DNA of 64,000 nucleotides from Paraburkholderia sediminicola (GTDB taxonomy: Bacteria > Pseudomonadota > Gammaproteobacteria > Burkholderiales > Burkholderiaceae), in the NCBI RefSeq assembly GCF_902859805.1, contig NZ_CADIKC010000001.1:124001-188000 (forward strand), read 5' to 3'. A model generated the notes under the pieces. The model searched no databases. It worked only from the letters and a program-made list of their open reading frames with translations, and had not been told where the DNA came from. A program made the translations under genes and the position numbers. Positions 8,000 through 16,972 of the stretch are shown in pieces (within the stretch, counting starts at the first letter, position 1; every line of letters starts with the position of its first letter).

Positions 8000-9445
8000 T
8001 CAGGGTTGGCGTTTGCCGCGGCCACTAGCGGGTTTGCCAGCCGGCTTACGTGAACCCGCAGCTGGCTTGCTGGCGGGTTTGCTGCGTGGCTTTTGCACGC
8101 TGAACGGGCTACCGCTGGTAAAGCTTGTGCTACTACCTTCGGCCACAGCGCGTTGCGCCGCAGGCTTGCGTTTGTTTTCGCCACCTTGCGGACGCGGTTT
8201 GTTGCTGAGCACCTGCGTGGCGCCCGGCGCAGCTTGCGGCACTTTCGGCTTCTTCGGCTTTTTGGGTTTCTTGATGATCTCGCCTGTCGCGCTAGTTTGC
8301 GGCACGCGGTGTTCGGCTTCAAAACCCGGCTCTTCTTCACGGCGCAGCGTCTGCCGGATCAGCGCTTCAATCGCGGCCAGTTGCGGTGCTTCGTCGGCAC
8401 ACACAAGGGACACCGCCACGCCGCTGGCGCCCGCGCGGCCGGTACGGCCAATACGATGCACATAATCTTGCGCCACGATCGGCAGATCAACGTTGATCAC
8501 CAGCGGCAGGTCGTCGATATCCAGCCCGCGCGCAGCCACATCGGTGGCTACCAGCATATGTACTTCGCCCGTCTTGAAGCGCTCCAGCGCACGCAGGCGC
8601 GCGGGCTGCGGTTTGTCGCCGTGGATGGTGTCGACCGCATAGCCCGCGTCATCCAGCATGGCCGCCAGGTAGTCCACGCCAATGCGGGTTTTGACGAACA
8701 CCAGCGCGTGCTGCCAGTTGTTCTCAGCCACAAGGTGCATGAAGAGGTCAGGCTTGTTCTTTTTATCCACCGTCACCACCCACTGCTTGATCTTGCTCGC
8801 GGTGGCGTTCGGCGGGCTGACGCTGATGTTGATCGGGTCACGCAGAATGCCCGCCGCCATCGCGCGGATCTCGTCGGAAAACGTGGCAGAGAACAGCAGG
8901 GTCTGGCGCTGAGCGGGCAAGGCAGCAAAAACGGCGTTGAGTTCGCGCTCAAAGCCCAGATCCAGCATGCGGTCGGCTTCATCCAGCACCAGCGTTTGCA
9001 CCTGATCAAACTGCACTGCGTTCTGGCGATGGAGATCGAGCAAACGGCCCGGTGTGGCAACGAGCACATCCACGCCTTTGCGCAACTTCATCATCTGCGG
9101 GTTGATACTCACACCGCCGTAGGCTGCGAGAAACCGCAAGTCGAGGCCTTTGCCGTACTCGACAAAGCTTTGCAGCACCTGTTCGGCCAGTTCACGCGTG
9201 GGCACCAGCACCAGAACACGCGCGCGGTTGCTGGACACCGCCGGTCCGTGTTGCACGAGCCGTTGCAGCAGCGGCAGCGCAAAACCCGCCGTTTTGCCAG
9301 TGCCGGTCTGTGCCGCAGCCATGACATCCTTGCCACTGAGCACAACAGGAATCGCCTTGGCCTGCACCGGCGTAGGTGTCTGGTAATTGAGGCCCTGCAG
9401 ATTACGCAGCAAGGGATCGATCAGGCCAAGCGAGGCAAAAGACAT
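8000..9445 (-). CDS. rhlE: DEAD-box ATP-dependent RNA helicase RhlE
   Basis: 481 residues from ATG 9445 (MSFASLGL). The frame is open for 58 further codons upstream but those lack helicase features. Motifs in order: Q-motif near 20-30, Walker A AQTGTGKT 45-52, DEAD 155-158, SAT 186-188, and HRIGRTGR 330-337. A basic, Lys/Pro/Ala-rich tail follows from about 390, typical of RhlE and used in RNA and ribosome contacts. It unwinds short RNA duplexes in ribosome assembly and mRNA turnover, often in the cold. Monocistronic, with a hairpin after it. Confidence 0.9.
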   Translation of the reverse strand: MSFASLGLIDPLLRNLQGLNYQTPTPVQAKAIPVVLSGKDVMAAAQTGTGKTAGFALPLLQRLVQHGPAVSSNRARVLVLVPTRELAEQVLQSFVEYGKGLDLRFLAAYGGVSINPQMMKLRKGVDVLVATPGRLLDLHRQNAVQFDQVQTLVLDEADRMLDLGFERELNAVFAALPAQRQTLLFSATFSDEIRAMAAGILRDPINISVSPPNATASKIKQWVVTVDKKNKPDLFMHLVAENNWQHALVFVKTRIGVDYLAAMLDDAGYAVDTIHGDKPQPARLRALERFKTGEVHMLVATDVAARGLDIDDLPLVINVDLPIVAQDYVHRIGRTGRAGASGVAVSLVCADEAPQLAAIEALIRQTLRREEEPGFEAEHRVPQTSATGEIIKKPKKPKKPKVPQAAPGATQVLSNKPRPQGGENKRKPAAQRAVAEGSSTSFTSGSPFSVQKPRSKPASKPAAGSRKPAGKPASGRGKRQP

Positions 9446-9666
9446 TGGCGTATTCCGGGCTAAAGCCGCAATTCTAGCGGTTACCGCCTGATCGCGCGGC
9501 GCAGATCGATGGTCAAAAAGATCGACGTTGATCTCCACTGAAAAACGTAGCGCTCCACACAGATCGTCAACAATGCGATATCTATCTGGAAGCAACCTGC
9601 TGCATTCGGTTCGAAGCAACCGATCGCGTCGTCGATTTACTTGAGTTCCGATATCAGGATCAACAT

Positions 9667-10389
9667 ATGGCCCGCTCTGAACGTCTTCTTAGTCTCCTGC
9701 AAGTGCTGCGGCGTTACCGACGTCCCGTGCGTGGGCAAGCTTTGGCCGAGGAGCTCGGTGTGAGCATCCGCACGCTATACCGGGACATCGCCAGTTTGCA
9801 GGCGCAAGGCGCGATGATCGAGGGGGAACCCGGCGTTGGTTACGTGATGAAACCCGGTTTCATGCTGCCGCCAATGATGTTCCGCTCAGAGGAACTCGAT
9901 GCTTTGGTTCTAGGCATGCGCTGGGTGGCTGATCGCTGCGACAAGACGCTATCGGACGGCGCGCTGAGCGCGCTTGCGAAGATAGCCGCCGTACTGCCCA
10001 CTGAACTGCGTCGCGAACTGGAGGAATCGTCGCTGCTAGTCGGCGCGCCGTTGAAGAGGCATGCCTATAAAGTCTCGTCGGACCTTCTGCGCGCGGCAGT
10101 CCGGGCAGAGCGAAAGCTTGATATTACTTATATGGACAGCAGCGGTGCTGTCTCGCAACGCATAGTTTGGCCATTTGCCTTGGTGTATTTCGACCAGGCC
10201 AGAGTGCTCATGTGTTGGTGTGAGCTTCGCGCAGACTTTCGGAATTTCCGCTCGGACCGCATCTTGAGTGTCGAGGAAATGGAGGAGCGCTACCCCAAAA
10301 GACGATCAACGCTGCTTCGCGAGTGGCGTAAAGCCAATCACGCAGCTAGCCGGACGATACTGCCAGAATCTGACAGTATCGCCTCTTAG
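9667..10389 (+). CDS. HTH/WYL-domain transcriptional regulator (YafY type)
   Basis: 240 residues: a DeoR/HTH_11 winged helix at about 1-60 (ALAEELGVSIRTLYRDIASL) and a WYL domain in the middle with ITYMDSSGAVSQRIVWPFALVYF. The WYL fold usually binds a ligand or nucleic acid to tune the repressor. The gene is 32 bp upstream of a VOC-family gene on the same strand, a pairing seen often in proteobacteria and suggesting one transcript. It is divergent from rhlE with a 221-bp gap. Confidence 0.9.
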   Translation: MARSERLLSLLQVLRRYRRPVRGQALAEELGVSIRTLYRDIASLQAQGAMIEGEPGVGYVMKPGFMLPPMMFRSEELDALVLGMRWVADRCDKTLSDGALSALAKIAAVLPTELRRELEESSLLVGAPLKRHAYKVSSDLLRAAVRAERKLDITYMDSSGAVSQRIVWPFALVYFDQARVLMCWCELRADFRNFRSDRILSVEEMEERYPKRRSTLLREWRKANHAASRTILPESDSIAS

Positions 10390-10421
10390 ACTGAGCTCTC
10401 TTTCTTAGCCAGGAGCTCAAA

Positions 10422-10796
10422 ATGAAGTTTGCGTCCGTTCGTGTTGTTACCCAGGATATCGAAGGTCTGGTTGAGTTTTACCGAAGACTTTCCGGTCTCG
10501 AGGCTGCACGGCCGGCTGACGGGTTTGCGGAAATACACTTCGAAGGCGCGGTGCTTGCGATTTCCTCTGAGCACCTGATCAAGCTGTTCAATGTCGGTGC
10601 CGCCACTGCGGCTGCGAATCGGTCGGCGATCCTGGAGTTTGAAGTGGAGGACGTCGATGCAGTGTTCGAACGGATGAATGCGTCGGGAACCGAAATCGTT
10701 ATGCCGACGACGTTGATGCCGTGGGGCAATCGCTCTCTCCTGCTGCGCGACCCGGATGGGAATCTCGTCAACATATTTTCTCGACCCAGGCGTTGA
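10422..10796 (+). CDS. VOC-family (glyoxalase/bleomycin-resistance fold) protein
   Basis: 124 residues with two beta-alpha-beta-beta-beta modules: the first begins FASVRVVTQDIEGLVEFYRR, the second ends LLLRDPDGNLVNIFS, the usual VOC closing strand. It may be a lyase, dioxygenase or binding protein; metal ligands cannot be fixed without a model. An AGGAGCTC site precedes the ATG. It sits right behind the WYL regulator and is probably co-transcribed and controlled with it. Confidence 0.85.
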   Translation: MKFASVRVVTQDIEGLVEFYRRLSGLEAARPADGFAEIHFEGAVLAISSEHLIKLFNVGAATAAANRSAILEFEVEDVDAVFERMNASGTEIVMPTTLMPWGNRSLLLRDPDGNLVNIFSRPRR

Positions 10797-11078
10797 GGGC
10801 CGCTTGTGGGAGTGAGCGGGCAAGTGCTTTGTTGGCCCGTCAGCCAGTAGGACCCGACGTGATTCTGATTTGCCCCTCCTTTTCGCGTTGCCGACAACTC
10901 TCTACGGCCCCAATCTTGCCGTAATGGTAATTGTCGCAGTGATTACCGGCGCGGAAGCATTGGTAATCGATGCCGTCTTTGTCCCGGGTATTTGCCCGAT
11001 TTGCGTCGAATCGCGCTGGTTACACTCGCCTCTGCGTTTTCGCGCTTGCTCAGACCATCGGGGACAGAGGGGAAAAAC

Positions 11079-11267
11079 ATGATCCACAGTAGTCGACGCT
11101 GCCTGGTTGCGCGCAACCGGGTTCGGCAAATTCTTCTGGTCACTGCGCTCGCATTTGCCTGCAGTCTGCAAGGCTGCGCCACGTCGCTCGAGACGTTCGG
11201 GCTCGGCGCGGGTGTGGGGATCGCCGGCGCTTTCGGTCTGCTCGGCTGCGCTATCGGGTGCCATTAA
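11079..11267 (+). CDS. Small putative lipoprotein
   Basis: A 62-residue product from ATG 11079, preceded by GAGGGGAAAAAC. An Arg-rich N terminus and hydrophobic stretch lead to SLQGC, a lipobox-like site with Cys33. The mature part is short and dominated by Gly/Ala (FGLGAGVGIAGAFGLLGC), resembling a glycine-zipper membrane segment. No partner gene. It could also start further upstream in the same frame, which would add a tail without features. Function unknown. Confidence 0.5.
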   Translation: MIHSSRRCLVARNRVRQILLVTALAFACSLQGCATSLETFGLGAGVGIAGAFGLLGCAIGCH

Positions 11268-11654
11268 GCATCGTCAGAGTTCGAGTGACAGTTCGTTGTA
11301 TGCGGCCGCGTCGCCGGCAGGCGGCGGGGCCGTGCAGATAAGCGCATGGCCTGGCTCGATAAGGGCGGCGGCGGCGGGTTCCGCATACGCGACGCGGCCG
11401 TTCCACGTCGCGTCGGTTGTGATATTGCGAAAGTGGGGGCGGCGTGCGGGAGAGCGTCCTTCCGGCAAGGAGCTGTCACTCACCGTCTGTTCGCTGGCGC
11501 CGCGGCCGGAACCGCCCGCTGCGCCAATGCCCGCCTCGCTTTGAGGCCGGTGGGCGCCGCAACGCGCAAGCGGCTCTTCAGTCGTGCGGCGAGAAAACAG
11601 ACTGCCCTGTACGTCGGTGGGCTATCATGCCTGTCCTCTCCGAAGTAGCTCCTT
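11268..11654. other. 387-bp intergenic stretch before the ABC-F gene
   Basis: It holds one doubtful minus-strand frame (11274-11483, listed separately). Beyond that I see only the upstream region of the ABC-F gene, with no obvious operator or terminator. Confidence 0.4.
11274..11483 (-). CDS. Possible small hypothetical protein
   Basis: A 69-codon frame beginning at GTG 11483 and ending beside the stop of the small lipoprotein gene. Its composition (NGRVAYAEPAAAALIEPGHA then a two-Pro loop and an acidic end) looks more protein-like than the overlapping frames. There is no ribosome site, no recognised domain and no conserved neighbour, so it may be noise. Confidence 0.25.
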   Translation of the reverse strand: MSDSSLPEGRSPARRPHFRNITTDATWNGRVAYAEPAAAALIEPGHALICTAPPPAGDAAAYNELSLEL

Positions 11655-13334
11655 ATGATTTCCGTCCGTAATGTCACGCTGCGCCGTGGCGTCAATGTCG
11701 TACTCGACGGCGCGTCCGTCACCTTCACCCCCGGCGAAAAGATTGGCCTTGTCGGCCGCAATGGCGCCGGCAAGTCGTCTTTCTTCGGCCTTCTCAACGG
11801 CACGCTGCACGAAGACGGCGGCGAGTTCTCGATTCCCGCGGCATGGAAGATGGGCCAGGTCGCGCAGGAGATGCCGGAGACCGAGCAAAGTGCGACGGAC
11901 TTCGTCATCGACGGTGACACCATCCTGCTGGCCGCGCAGGCCGAAGTAACCGCCGCTGAAGCCAGCGACGACGGCATGCGCATGGCGCACGCCTACATGG
12001 CCCTGCACGACGCCGGTGCACACGATGCTCCCGCACGCGCTCAGGCGCTGATCCAGGGCCTGGGGTTCAGTGCTGCGCAGCTTAGCCAGCCGGTCAACAG
12101 CTTCTCCGGCGGCTGGCGCATGCGACTGCAACTGGCGCGCGCGCTCATGTGCCCGTCCGACTTGCTGCTGCTCGACGAACCGACCAATCACCTTGACCTC
12201 GACGCGCTGGTCTGGCTGGAAGCGTGGCTCAAGCGCTACGAAGGGACCATGGTCGTGATCAGCCACGACCGCGAATTCCTCGACGCAGTGACTCAGGTGA
12301 CCGTACACGTCGACAACGCCAAGCTGGTGCGTTATGGCGGCAACTACAGCAAATTCGAAGAGATGCGCGCCGAGCAACTGCTGTTGCAGCAGGCCGCAAT
12401 GGCGAGGCAGGCGGACAAGATCGCCCACCTGCAGAAATTCATCGACCGCTTCAAGGCCAAGGCCTCGAAGGCAAAGCAGGCGCAGAGCCGGGTCAAGGCG
12501 CTCGAACGCATGGAGAAGATCGCACCGGTGCTTGCCGACGCGGAGTTCACCTTCGAGTTCAAGGAGCCGCTCAACGTCCCGAACCCGCTGCTATCGATGC
12601 TGGACGCGAGCTTCGGCTACCCCGCGCCGACCGACGCAGCGCCGGACACGCCGCCAACGGTCATTGTGCGGGGCATCAACCGCTCCGTGCTGGCCGGGCA
12701 GCGCATCGGCATTCTCGGTGCCAACGGTCAGGGCAAGTCGACGCTGGTGAAGACAGTGGCGCACGAGCTGGCGCCGATTGCCGGCGAAATCAGCGAAGGC
12801 AAAGGCCTGAACATCGGCTACTTCGCACAGCAGGAACTCGACGTGCTGCGTCCTCTCGACACGCCGCTGGAACACATGATCCGCCTTGCGAAGGACACGC
12901 CGGCGCACCTGCGTGCCCCCGGCCAGAGCGGCACCGAGCAATCGCTTCGTACCTTCCTCGGCACCTTCAACTTCAGTGGCGACATGGTCCATCAGGCGGT
13001 CGGCACGATGAGCGGCGGCGAAAAGGCGCGGCTCGTGTTGTGCATGATCGTGTGGCAGCGCCCTAACCTGCTGCTGCTGGACGAGCCTACCAACCACCTC
13101 GACCTGGCCACACGCGAAGCGCTAGGCATGGCACTCAACGAATTCGAAGGCACAGTGTTGCTGGTCAGTCACGACCGGTCCCTGCTGCGCGCGGTATGTG
13201 ACGAGTTCTGGCTCGTCACCAAGGGCGGCGTCGAGCCCTTCGACGGCGATCTGGACGATTACCAGCAGTTCCTGCGCGACGAAGCCCGTCGCATGCGCGA
13301 GCAGGCTGCCGGGGATCAGAAGGTCACCGCCTGA
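11655..13334 (+). CDS. ABC-F family ATPase (YheS-like)
   Basis: 559 residues with two ABC cassettes and no membrane span. Cassette 1: Walker A GRNGAGKSS from residue 34, signature FSGGWRMRLQLARAL, Walker B LLLDEPTNHLDLD. Then a charged inter-domain linker rich in Lys/Ala (P-site-tRNA-interaction type). Cassette 2: Walker A GANGQGKST, signature MSGGEKARLVL, Walker B LLLDEPTNHLDLA. ABC-F proteins act in the cytoplasm on stalled ribosomes. It is closest in layout to YheS; an antibiotic-resistance role is not indicated. Single gene. Confidence 0.92.
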   Translation: MISVRNVTLRRGVNVVLDGASVTFTPGEKIGLVGRNGAGKSSFFGLLNGTLHEDGGEFSIPAAWKMGQVAQEMPETEQSATDFVIDGDTILLAAQAEVTAAEASDDGMRMAHAYMALHDAGAHDAPARAQALIQGLGFSAAQLSQPVNSFSGGWRMRLQLARALMCPSDLLLLDEPTNHLDLDALVWLEAWLKRYEGTMVVISHDREFLDAVTQVTVHVDNAKLVRYGGNYSKFEEMRAEQLLLQQAAMARQADKIAHLQKFIDRFKAKASKAKQAQSRVKALERMEKIAPVLADAEFTFEFKEPLNVPNPLLSMLDASFGYPAPTDAAPDTPPTVIVRGINRSVLAGQRIGILGANGQGKSTLVKTVAHELAPIAGEISEGKGLNIGYFAQQELDVLRPLDTPLEHMIRLAKDTPAHLRAPGQSGTEQSLRTFLGTFNFSGDMVHQAVGTMSGGEKARLVLCMIVWQRPNLLLLDEPTNHLDLATREALGMALNEFEGTVLLVSHDRSLLRAVCDEFWLVTKGGVEPFDGDLDDYQQFLRDEARRMREQAAGDQKVTA

Positions 13335-13389
13335 GAACCTCCTTGCAGTTCCTGTCTGGAAGCTGCGATAGCGCTCGCATCGGGTCGAA

Positions 13390-13440
13390 GGGCCGCTTAG
13401 GCGGCGCTTGGGGCCGCTTAGGGCCTCTTAGGGCCGGCCA
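13390..13440. repeat. Short tandem repeat of about 10 bp
   Basis: GGGCCGCTTA (13411-13420) is followed directly by GGGCCTCTTA (13421-13430) and a third, degenerate unit. A further copy, GGGCCGCTTAGG, lies at 13390-13401. The repeat sits in the gap between the ABC-F gene and the convergent FGE-fold gene. Probably slippage-born sequence without a set function. Confidence 0.5.
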
Positions 13441-13541
13441 AGGAGGTTCGGCCCTGGCTCGCTGTCGCAGCCTCCCTCGCGGCCCTTCTGGTTCCAGATT
13501 CGACCGACGCGGCTAGTCCGCAAAGCCAGATGCGCGCGCGA

Positions 13542-14243
13542 CTACCCGCAACTTGAGTCAAGCGATCGGGCAACCCGAAAGCCAAGATCATCGATTGCAA
13601 ATGTCGGATGGCTACGCCGCCGATTCGTAGCAAGGCAGCCTCTTTCAGCATCAGCCCAACCACCGCCACGAAACACCCGATACGAACCGTAGACATCCGG
13701 GTCGTATAGATCGGTGCACCACTCCCAAACGTTGCCTAGCGTATCGGAAAGCCCCCAGTCATTTGCCCGCTTCTGACCGACCTCATGCGTGCGGCCTCCG
13801 GAGTTTTCTCTATACCAGGCTATATCGCCGAGTTCACCGTATCTCGGACCATCTGTTCCGGCGCGGCATGCGTATTCCCATTCGGCTTCGGTGGGCAGGC
13901 GATAGCCGTTGCCCTCTGGAACGAGAGAAGCTCCCGTTTCATCGCCATGAAATTCATAACAGTCGAGAAGGCCGGCAGCCTTCGATAGCATGTTGCAGAA
14001 CCGGGCGGCATCAATCCAGGACACGTTCACTACTGGACATTGCGCGGTGACATAGGAAGATGGCGATTGTCCGGTTACCGCAGCATATTGCGCCTGAGTG
14101 ACGGGATAGCGGCCGATCGCAAAGCGCGGCAGTTTGACGGACCACGTACGGCCTATCCTATCGTCCCTCAATGCAATGGTTCCTGCAGGAACGTGTACCG
14201 TTTGTACATCGATTGTTTCGGACGGAAGTTCCATTTTCTTCAT
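13542..14243 (-). CDS. SUMF1/FGE-fold protein, catalytic Cys pair incomplete
   Basis: 233 residues covering one formylglycine-generating-enzyme fold. It has the early GRYPVTQAQYAAV, the central YRLPTEAEWEYACRAG, the LGNVWEWCTDLY motif and the C-terminal RVFRGGGW segment. In true FGE the last motif carries two active cysteines in SxxCxxxxCxxR context. Here only the second is kept (ERGC) and the first is Asp, and no sulfatase gene is near. It is therefore more likely an FGE-fold protein of another role (PvdO, EgtB-like or accessory) than a sulfatase activator. No signal peptide. The ATG lacks a good ribosome site. Confidence 0.85.
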   Translation of the reverse strand: MKKMELPSETIDVQTVHVPAGTIALRDDRIGRTWSVKLPRFAIGRYPVTQAQYAAVTGQSPSSYVTAQCPVVNVSWIDAARFCNMLSKAAGLLDCYEFHGDETGASLVPEGNGYRLPTEAEWEYACRAGTDGPRYGELGDIAWYRENSGGRTHEVGQKRANDWGLSDTLGNVWEWCTDLYDPDVYGSYRVFRGGGWADAERGCLATNRRRSHPTFAIDDLGFRVARSLDSSCG

Positions 14244-14632
14244 GACGATGAAAGCGGCTCACGGTGGAAAATGGCTCCAATTGTAGTGTCTCGCGACGCA
14301 GGCCTCGTATTGACGCAAATAGCATTCACCGAGCATTCAAGCCGCATTGAGCATCTGCGTAGGGTAATGAGAGTGTTTCCTTCGTTACGCGCTTCGTGCG
14401 AGGCGATGATCGAGCAAAGTCAGCGATGGATGCGCAAGGCTTGAACGGCTGGGAATGGCCGTTTTGGAGAAATCTGACGGGCTGTTGTGGGTCGAACCGA
14501 AACGGTCAACATCGATCTCAGTTCCGTCATCAACGCTCAGTTGGCGCAGCAAGGAAGATCGTCGAGGCCACAGCCCGGCAACAGCGGGCTGTGGCGCAAC
14601 ACATTCATCGCCGGACGGACAAGCGCTACGCG
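14244..14632. other. 389-bp gene-free stretch with one hairpin
   Basis: The gap between the FGE-fold gene and the phosphoesterase. A perfect 10-bp stem (14568-14577 with 14585-14594, 7-nt loop) lies about 40 bp past the phosphoesterase stop and could protect or end its mRNA, though no T-run follows. Several overlapping short frames have no start signals and are not called. Confidence 0.45.
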
Positions 14633-16318
14633 TCAGATGGATGGAGGTGTCTTGACGGGCAAGCCAGAGCTCGGATCGAGGTAGAGCCTGCTCTCCCGGT
14701 GCTCATCGTGGCGTCGGTTGAAATCGAACATCCCTGTGATACTGCCCGCCGTCGCGTCGAACGAGCCGCCTCCGATCCGCTGGCCGTCAAGCCAGTTGTC
14801 TTCGATGAACCGCACTACTGACGACTGATCGATCAGCGTATGGTCGACGTAGTTCTGTTTCGCCCACGGCGAAATCACAACAAACGGGGTGCGGGTACCG
14901 GGACCGCAGCGGCCGTTCACAGGTTTGCCCTTCAATCCGTCGGGTCCAGTACCTGAGCCGCAAATGCCTGACCCGGTCAACTGATCCGCGACCGGGTCGA
15001 ACGAAGCGCTCGTCGGCAGCGTATAGGCATGGTCGTACCAGCCGTCGGAGTCATCCCAGGCCACGATCACGGCCGTGTCACGCCAATCCGGTTGCTGTTG
15101 CAGGAAGTTGACGACCTTCGTAACGAACGCCTGTTCATCAAGCGGATCCGAGTACCCGGCGTGACCGTCCTGATAGGCAGGCGCCTTCAGGAAGCTCACC
15201 GCAGGGAAATTTCCGGCTTGAACAGCGCGATAGAAATCGTCGATATCGTACTGGTGATTCGCGGGATCGACGCTCGAGCGATGTGCCTCGTAGGTATGCC
15301 CGATGGCCGACACCGAACTGGGGCGCAAATGCTTGGGGTTTGACGTCGACGCGTAGTACTGGAACCAGTTGTGGTGCGGAATGTAGTCGGCCGTGGCGGA
15401 GCCAACCACTTGCGAGGTCGTGCTCCGTTTGCATCCTGTCGTTCCGTTGCTGTTCGTGGCCGACAGATTGAAGCCGCCCATGAAGCCGCCCCACGTAATG
15501 TTGCGCGCGTTGAGCAGGTCGCCGATATTCTTGCCGGTCATCTGCGCGGTATCGGTGGTGCTCGAGCATTGATCGTAGGCAGGATCGACGTCGTTGATCA
15601 TCGTGAATCCGCCTTGGCCGTCGTTGACGTAATACGAGCCGGCCGTCGAAGGCTGTTTCGACGTCAAGACGACTTTCATGCCGTTGGTCTGTCCTGAGAC
15701 GACTTCGAGCGCACCTGGCGTCGACGGACCATATGTCGCTGTATAGGCGTTATCGCTGATCGCGAAGTTCTGCGCATAGTTCCAGAGCGCCGTGACCGTA
15801 TTGCCGTCGTAGTAACCCATCACCTGGCCGGCCGTGCCGAACGCACCGGCGCCGCCCGTGGTGCCGTTGCCGGTGTATTTCGGAAAGAGGTCTGCATGGC
15901 CGTTGTCATATGCCTGCTGCTCGGCCGTGTACGCATGGTTCTGGTCGGCCGTGGCCGCCTGCGTGCGATCGAGACGGAACGGATTGGCCGCGGCGGTGCC
16001 ATTGGCGGAATTCGTATAGTTCGGGTTGGCCGTCAACAACGTGCCCGACAAGCCGTTTACTTCTGGCGTGCCGGCTTGCGCTGCAAACGCAGGTTCTCCC
16101 GGCGGATTTGCCGCATGTGGGTAGGTCGCAAAATAGTGATCGAACGATACGTTCTCCCCATAGATCACTACCAGATGCTTGATGGGTGTGGCTGTATGGA
16201 CTTCGTCGTGCCGGGAGCCATGCTGGTCCCCGTCGTGGTCTTCGCTAGCGCTCCACGCCGCCGTCGTCGCAAGCGCGACAGCCGTGAGCGAGATAAAGGT
16301 AATCCGACGCCAAAGCAT
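14633..16318 (-). CDS. Secreted phosphoesterase (phospholipase C / acid phosphatase AcpA family)
   Basis: 561 residues from ATG 16318, chosen because GGGAG lies 7 nt before it; an upstream ATG at 16345 lacks one. A signal peptide runs to about residue 24. The mature protein begins with a His/Asp-rich patch, then PIKHLVVIYGENVSFDHYF, the metal-binding opening of the pfam04185 phosphoesterase family. Later come a PDWRDTAVIVAWDDSDGWYDH metal site and VISPWAKQNYVDHT. It hydrolyses phosphate esters in the periplasm or outside, perhaps for phosphate scavenging. It lacks the long C-terminal domains of haemolytic PLCs, which favours the AcpA side. Confidence 0.88.
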   Translation of the reverse strand: MLWRRITFISLTAVALATTAAWSASEDHDGDQHGSRHDEVHTATPIKHLVVIYGENVSFDHYFATYPHAANPPGEPAFAAQAGTPEVNGLSGTLLTANPNYTNSANGTAAANPFRLDRTQAATADQNHAYTAEQQAYDNGHADLFPKYTGNGTTGGAGAFGTAGQVMGYYDGNTVTALWNYAQNFAISDNAYTATYGPSTPGALEVVSGQTNGMKVVLTSKQPSTAGSYYVNDGQGGFTMINDVDPAYDQCSSTTDTAQMTGKNIGDLLNARNITWGGFMGGFNLSATNSNGTTGCKRSTTSQVVGSATADYIPHHNWFQYYASTSNPKHLRPSSVSAIGHTYEAHRSSVDPANHQYDIDDFYRAVQAGNFPAVSFLKAPAYQDGHAGYSDPLDEQAFVTKVVNFLQQQPDWRDTAVIVAWDDSDGWYDHAYTLPTSASFDPVADQLTGSGICGSGTGPDGLKGKPVNGRCGPGTRTPFVVISPWAKQNYVDHTLIDQSSVVRFIEDNWLDGQRIGGGSFDATAGSITGMFDFNRRHDEHRESRLYLDPSSGLPVKTPPSI

Positions 16319-16441
16319 TGTGTGGCTCCCAGTAGAGTTACCCAAAGATAATCGCGCGGCCGGGATGGCTTATCTAACCTGCTTCACAACGCTGATCTGA
16401 TCCGGCAATAGAGAGCCACGCGGCGGTTGCAGTCCAGCAGG

Positions 16442-16479
16442 CGCCAATCATTCAAACACGCACGCGTGAATGATTGGCG
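16442..16479. repeat. 13-bp perfect inverted repeat
   Basis: CGCCAATCATTCA (16442-16454) is repeated as its exact complement at 16467-16479 around a 12-nt loop. It lies between two minus-strand genes, 82 bp past the stop of the VOC gene and about 120 bp before the phosphoesterase start. There is no T-run, so it may be an operator for the phosphoesterase or an mRNA hairpin. It is the strongest dyad in this region. Confidence 0.6.
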
Positions 16480-16561
16480 TCAGGAAGCTTTCATGTTGTT
16501 TCGATTCGCGATCTGCGTATCGGGGCGTCGACTCGATCGTGGCCGGGAAGATCGGTTGAAG

Positions 16562-16972
16562 CTATACGTCTTTGGCCAACTTTGACTGGATCCCGGCGGC
16601 CGAAAAGTCGCGGAGATGGGTGGCAATTTGCCAGGTGTTTCCCCACGGATCTCTTACCATCGCTCGCCTGTCGCCGTATGGCAGGTCGGCCGGAACTTCG
16701 AGCGAGATCGCATTCGCCGCAATCGCTCGCTGGTAGGTCGAATCGGTATCCTCAACGTAGACATACAGAAATGCCGGCATCGGATCGCGAAGACCGTCTC
16801 CGCCGCTAACCATCACGACGGAATCGCCGATCATGATTTCGGCAGGCAACCCGTGACGAAACTCGCCCTGTGCCTGAAAAACCATCTTGATGAAAGTGAT
16901 CAGGTTTTCCGGATCGCGTACGACGATTCGGGGCGTAACGGTATGCCATCCATCAGGTTGAAATTTAGCCAT
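16562..16972 (-). CDS. VOC-family protein (PhnB-like glyoxalase fold)
   Basis: 136 residues. HTVTPRIVVRDPENLITFIK opens the first VOC module and MVRDPWGNTWQIATH closes the second, as in PhnB-like bleomycin-resistance-fold proteins. The conserved end with WGN/WQIA is typical of that group. Role unknown: no phosphonate genes are nearby. A 13-bp inverted repeat follows it. The start at ATG 16972 has no strong ribosome site. Confidence 0.82.
   Translation of the reverse strand: MAKFQPDGWHTVTPRIVVRDPENLITFIKMVFQAQGEFRHGLPAEIMIGDSVVMVSGGDGLRDPMPAFLYVYVEDTDSTYQRAIAANAISLEVPADLPYGDRRAMVRDPWGNTWQIATHLRDFSAAGIQSKLAKDV

Noticed and set aside
8093..9463. 456-codon open frame on the plus strand
   Set aside because: Lies antisense to rhlE in the frame that GC-rich codon use keeps open; it has no start signal and composition rich in His/Arg/Gln without domains.
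14487..14684. 65-codon frame in the gap after the phosphoesterase
   Set aside because: It overlaps the phosphoesterase 3' end, spans a hairpin and lacks a ribosome site.
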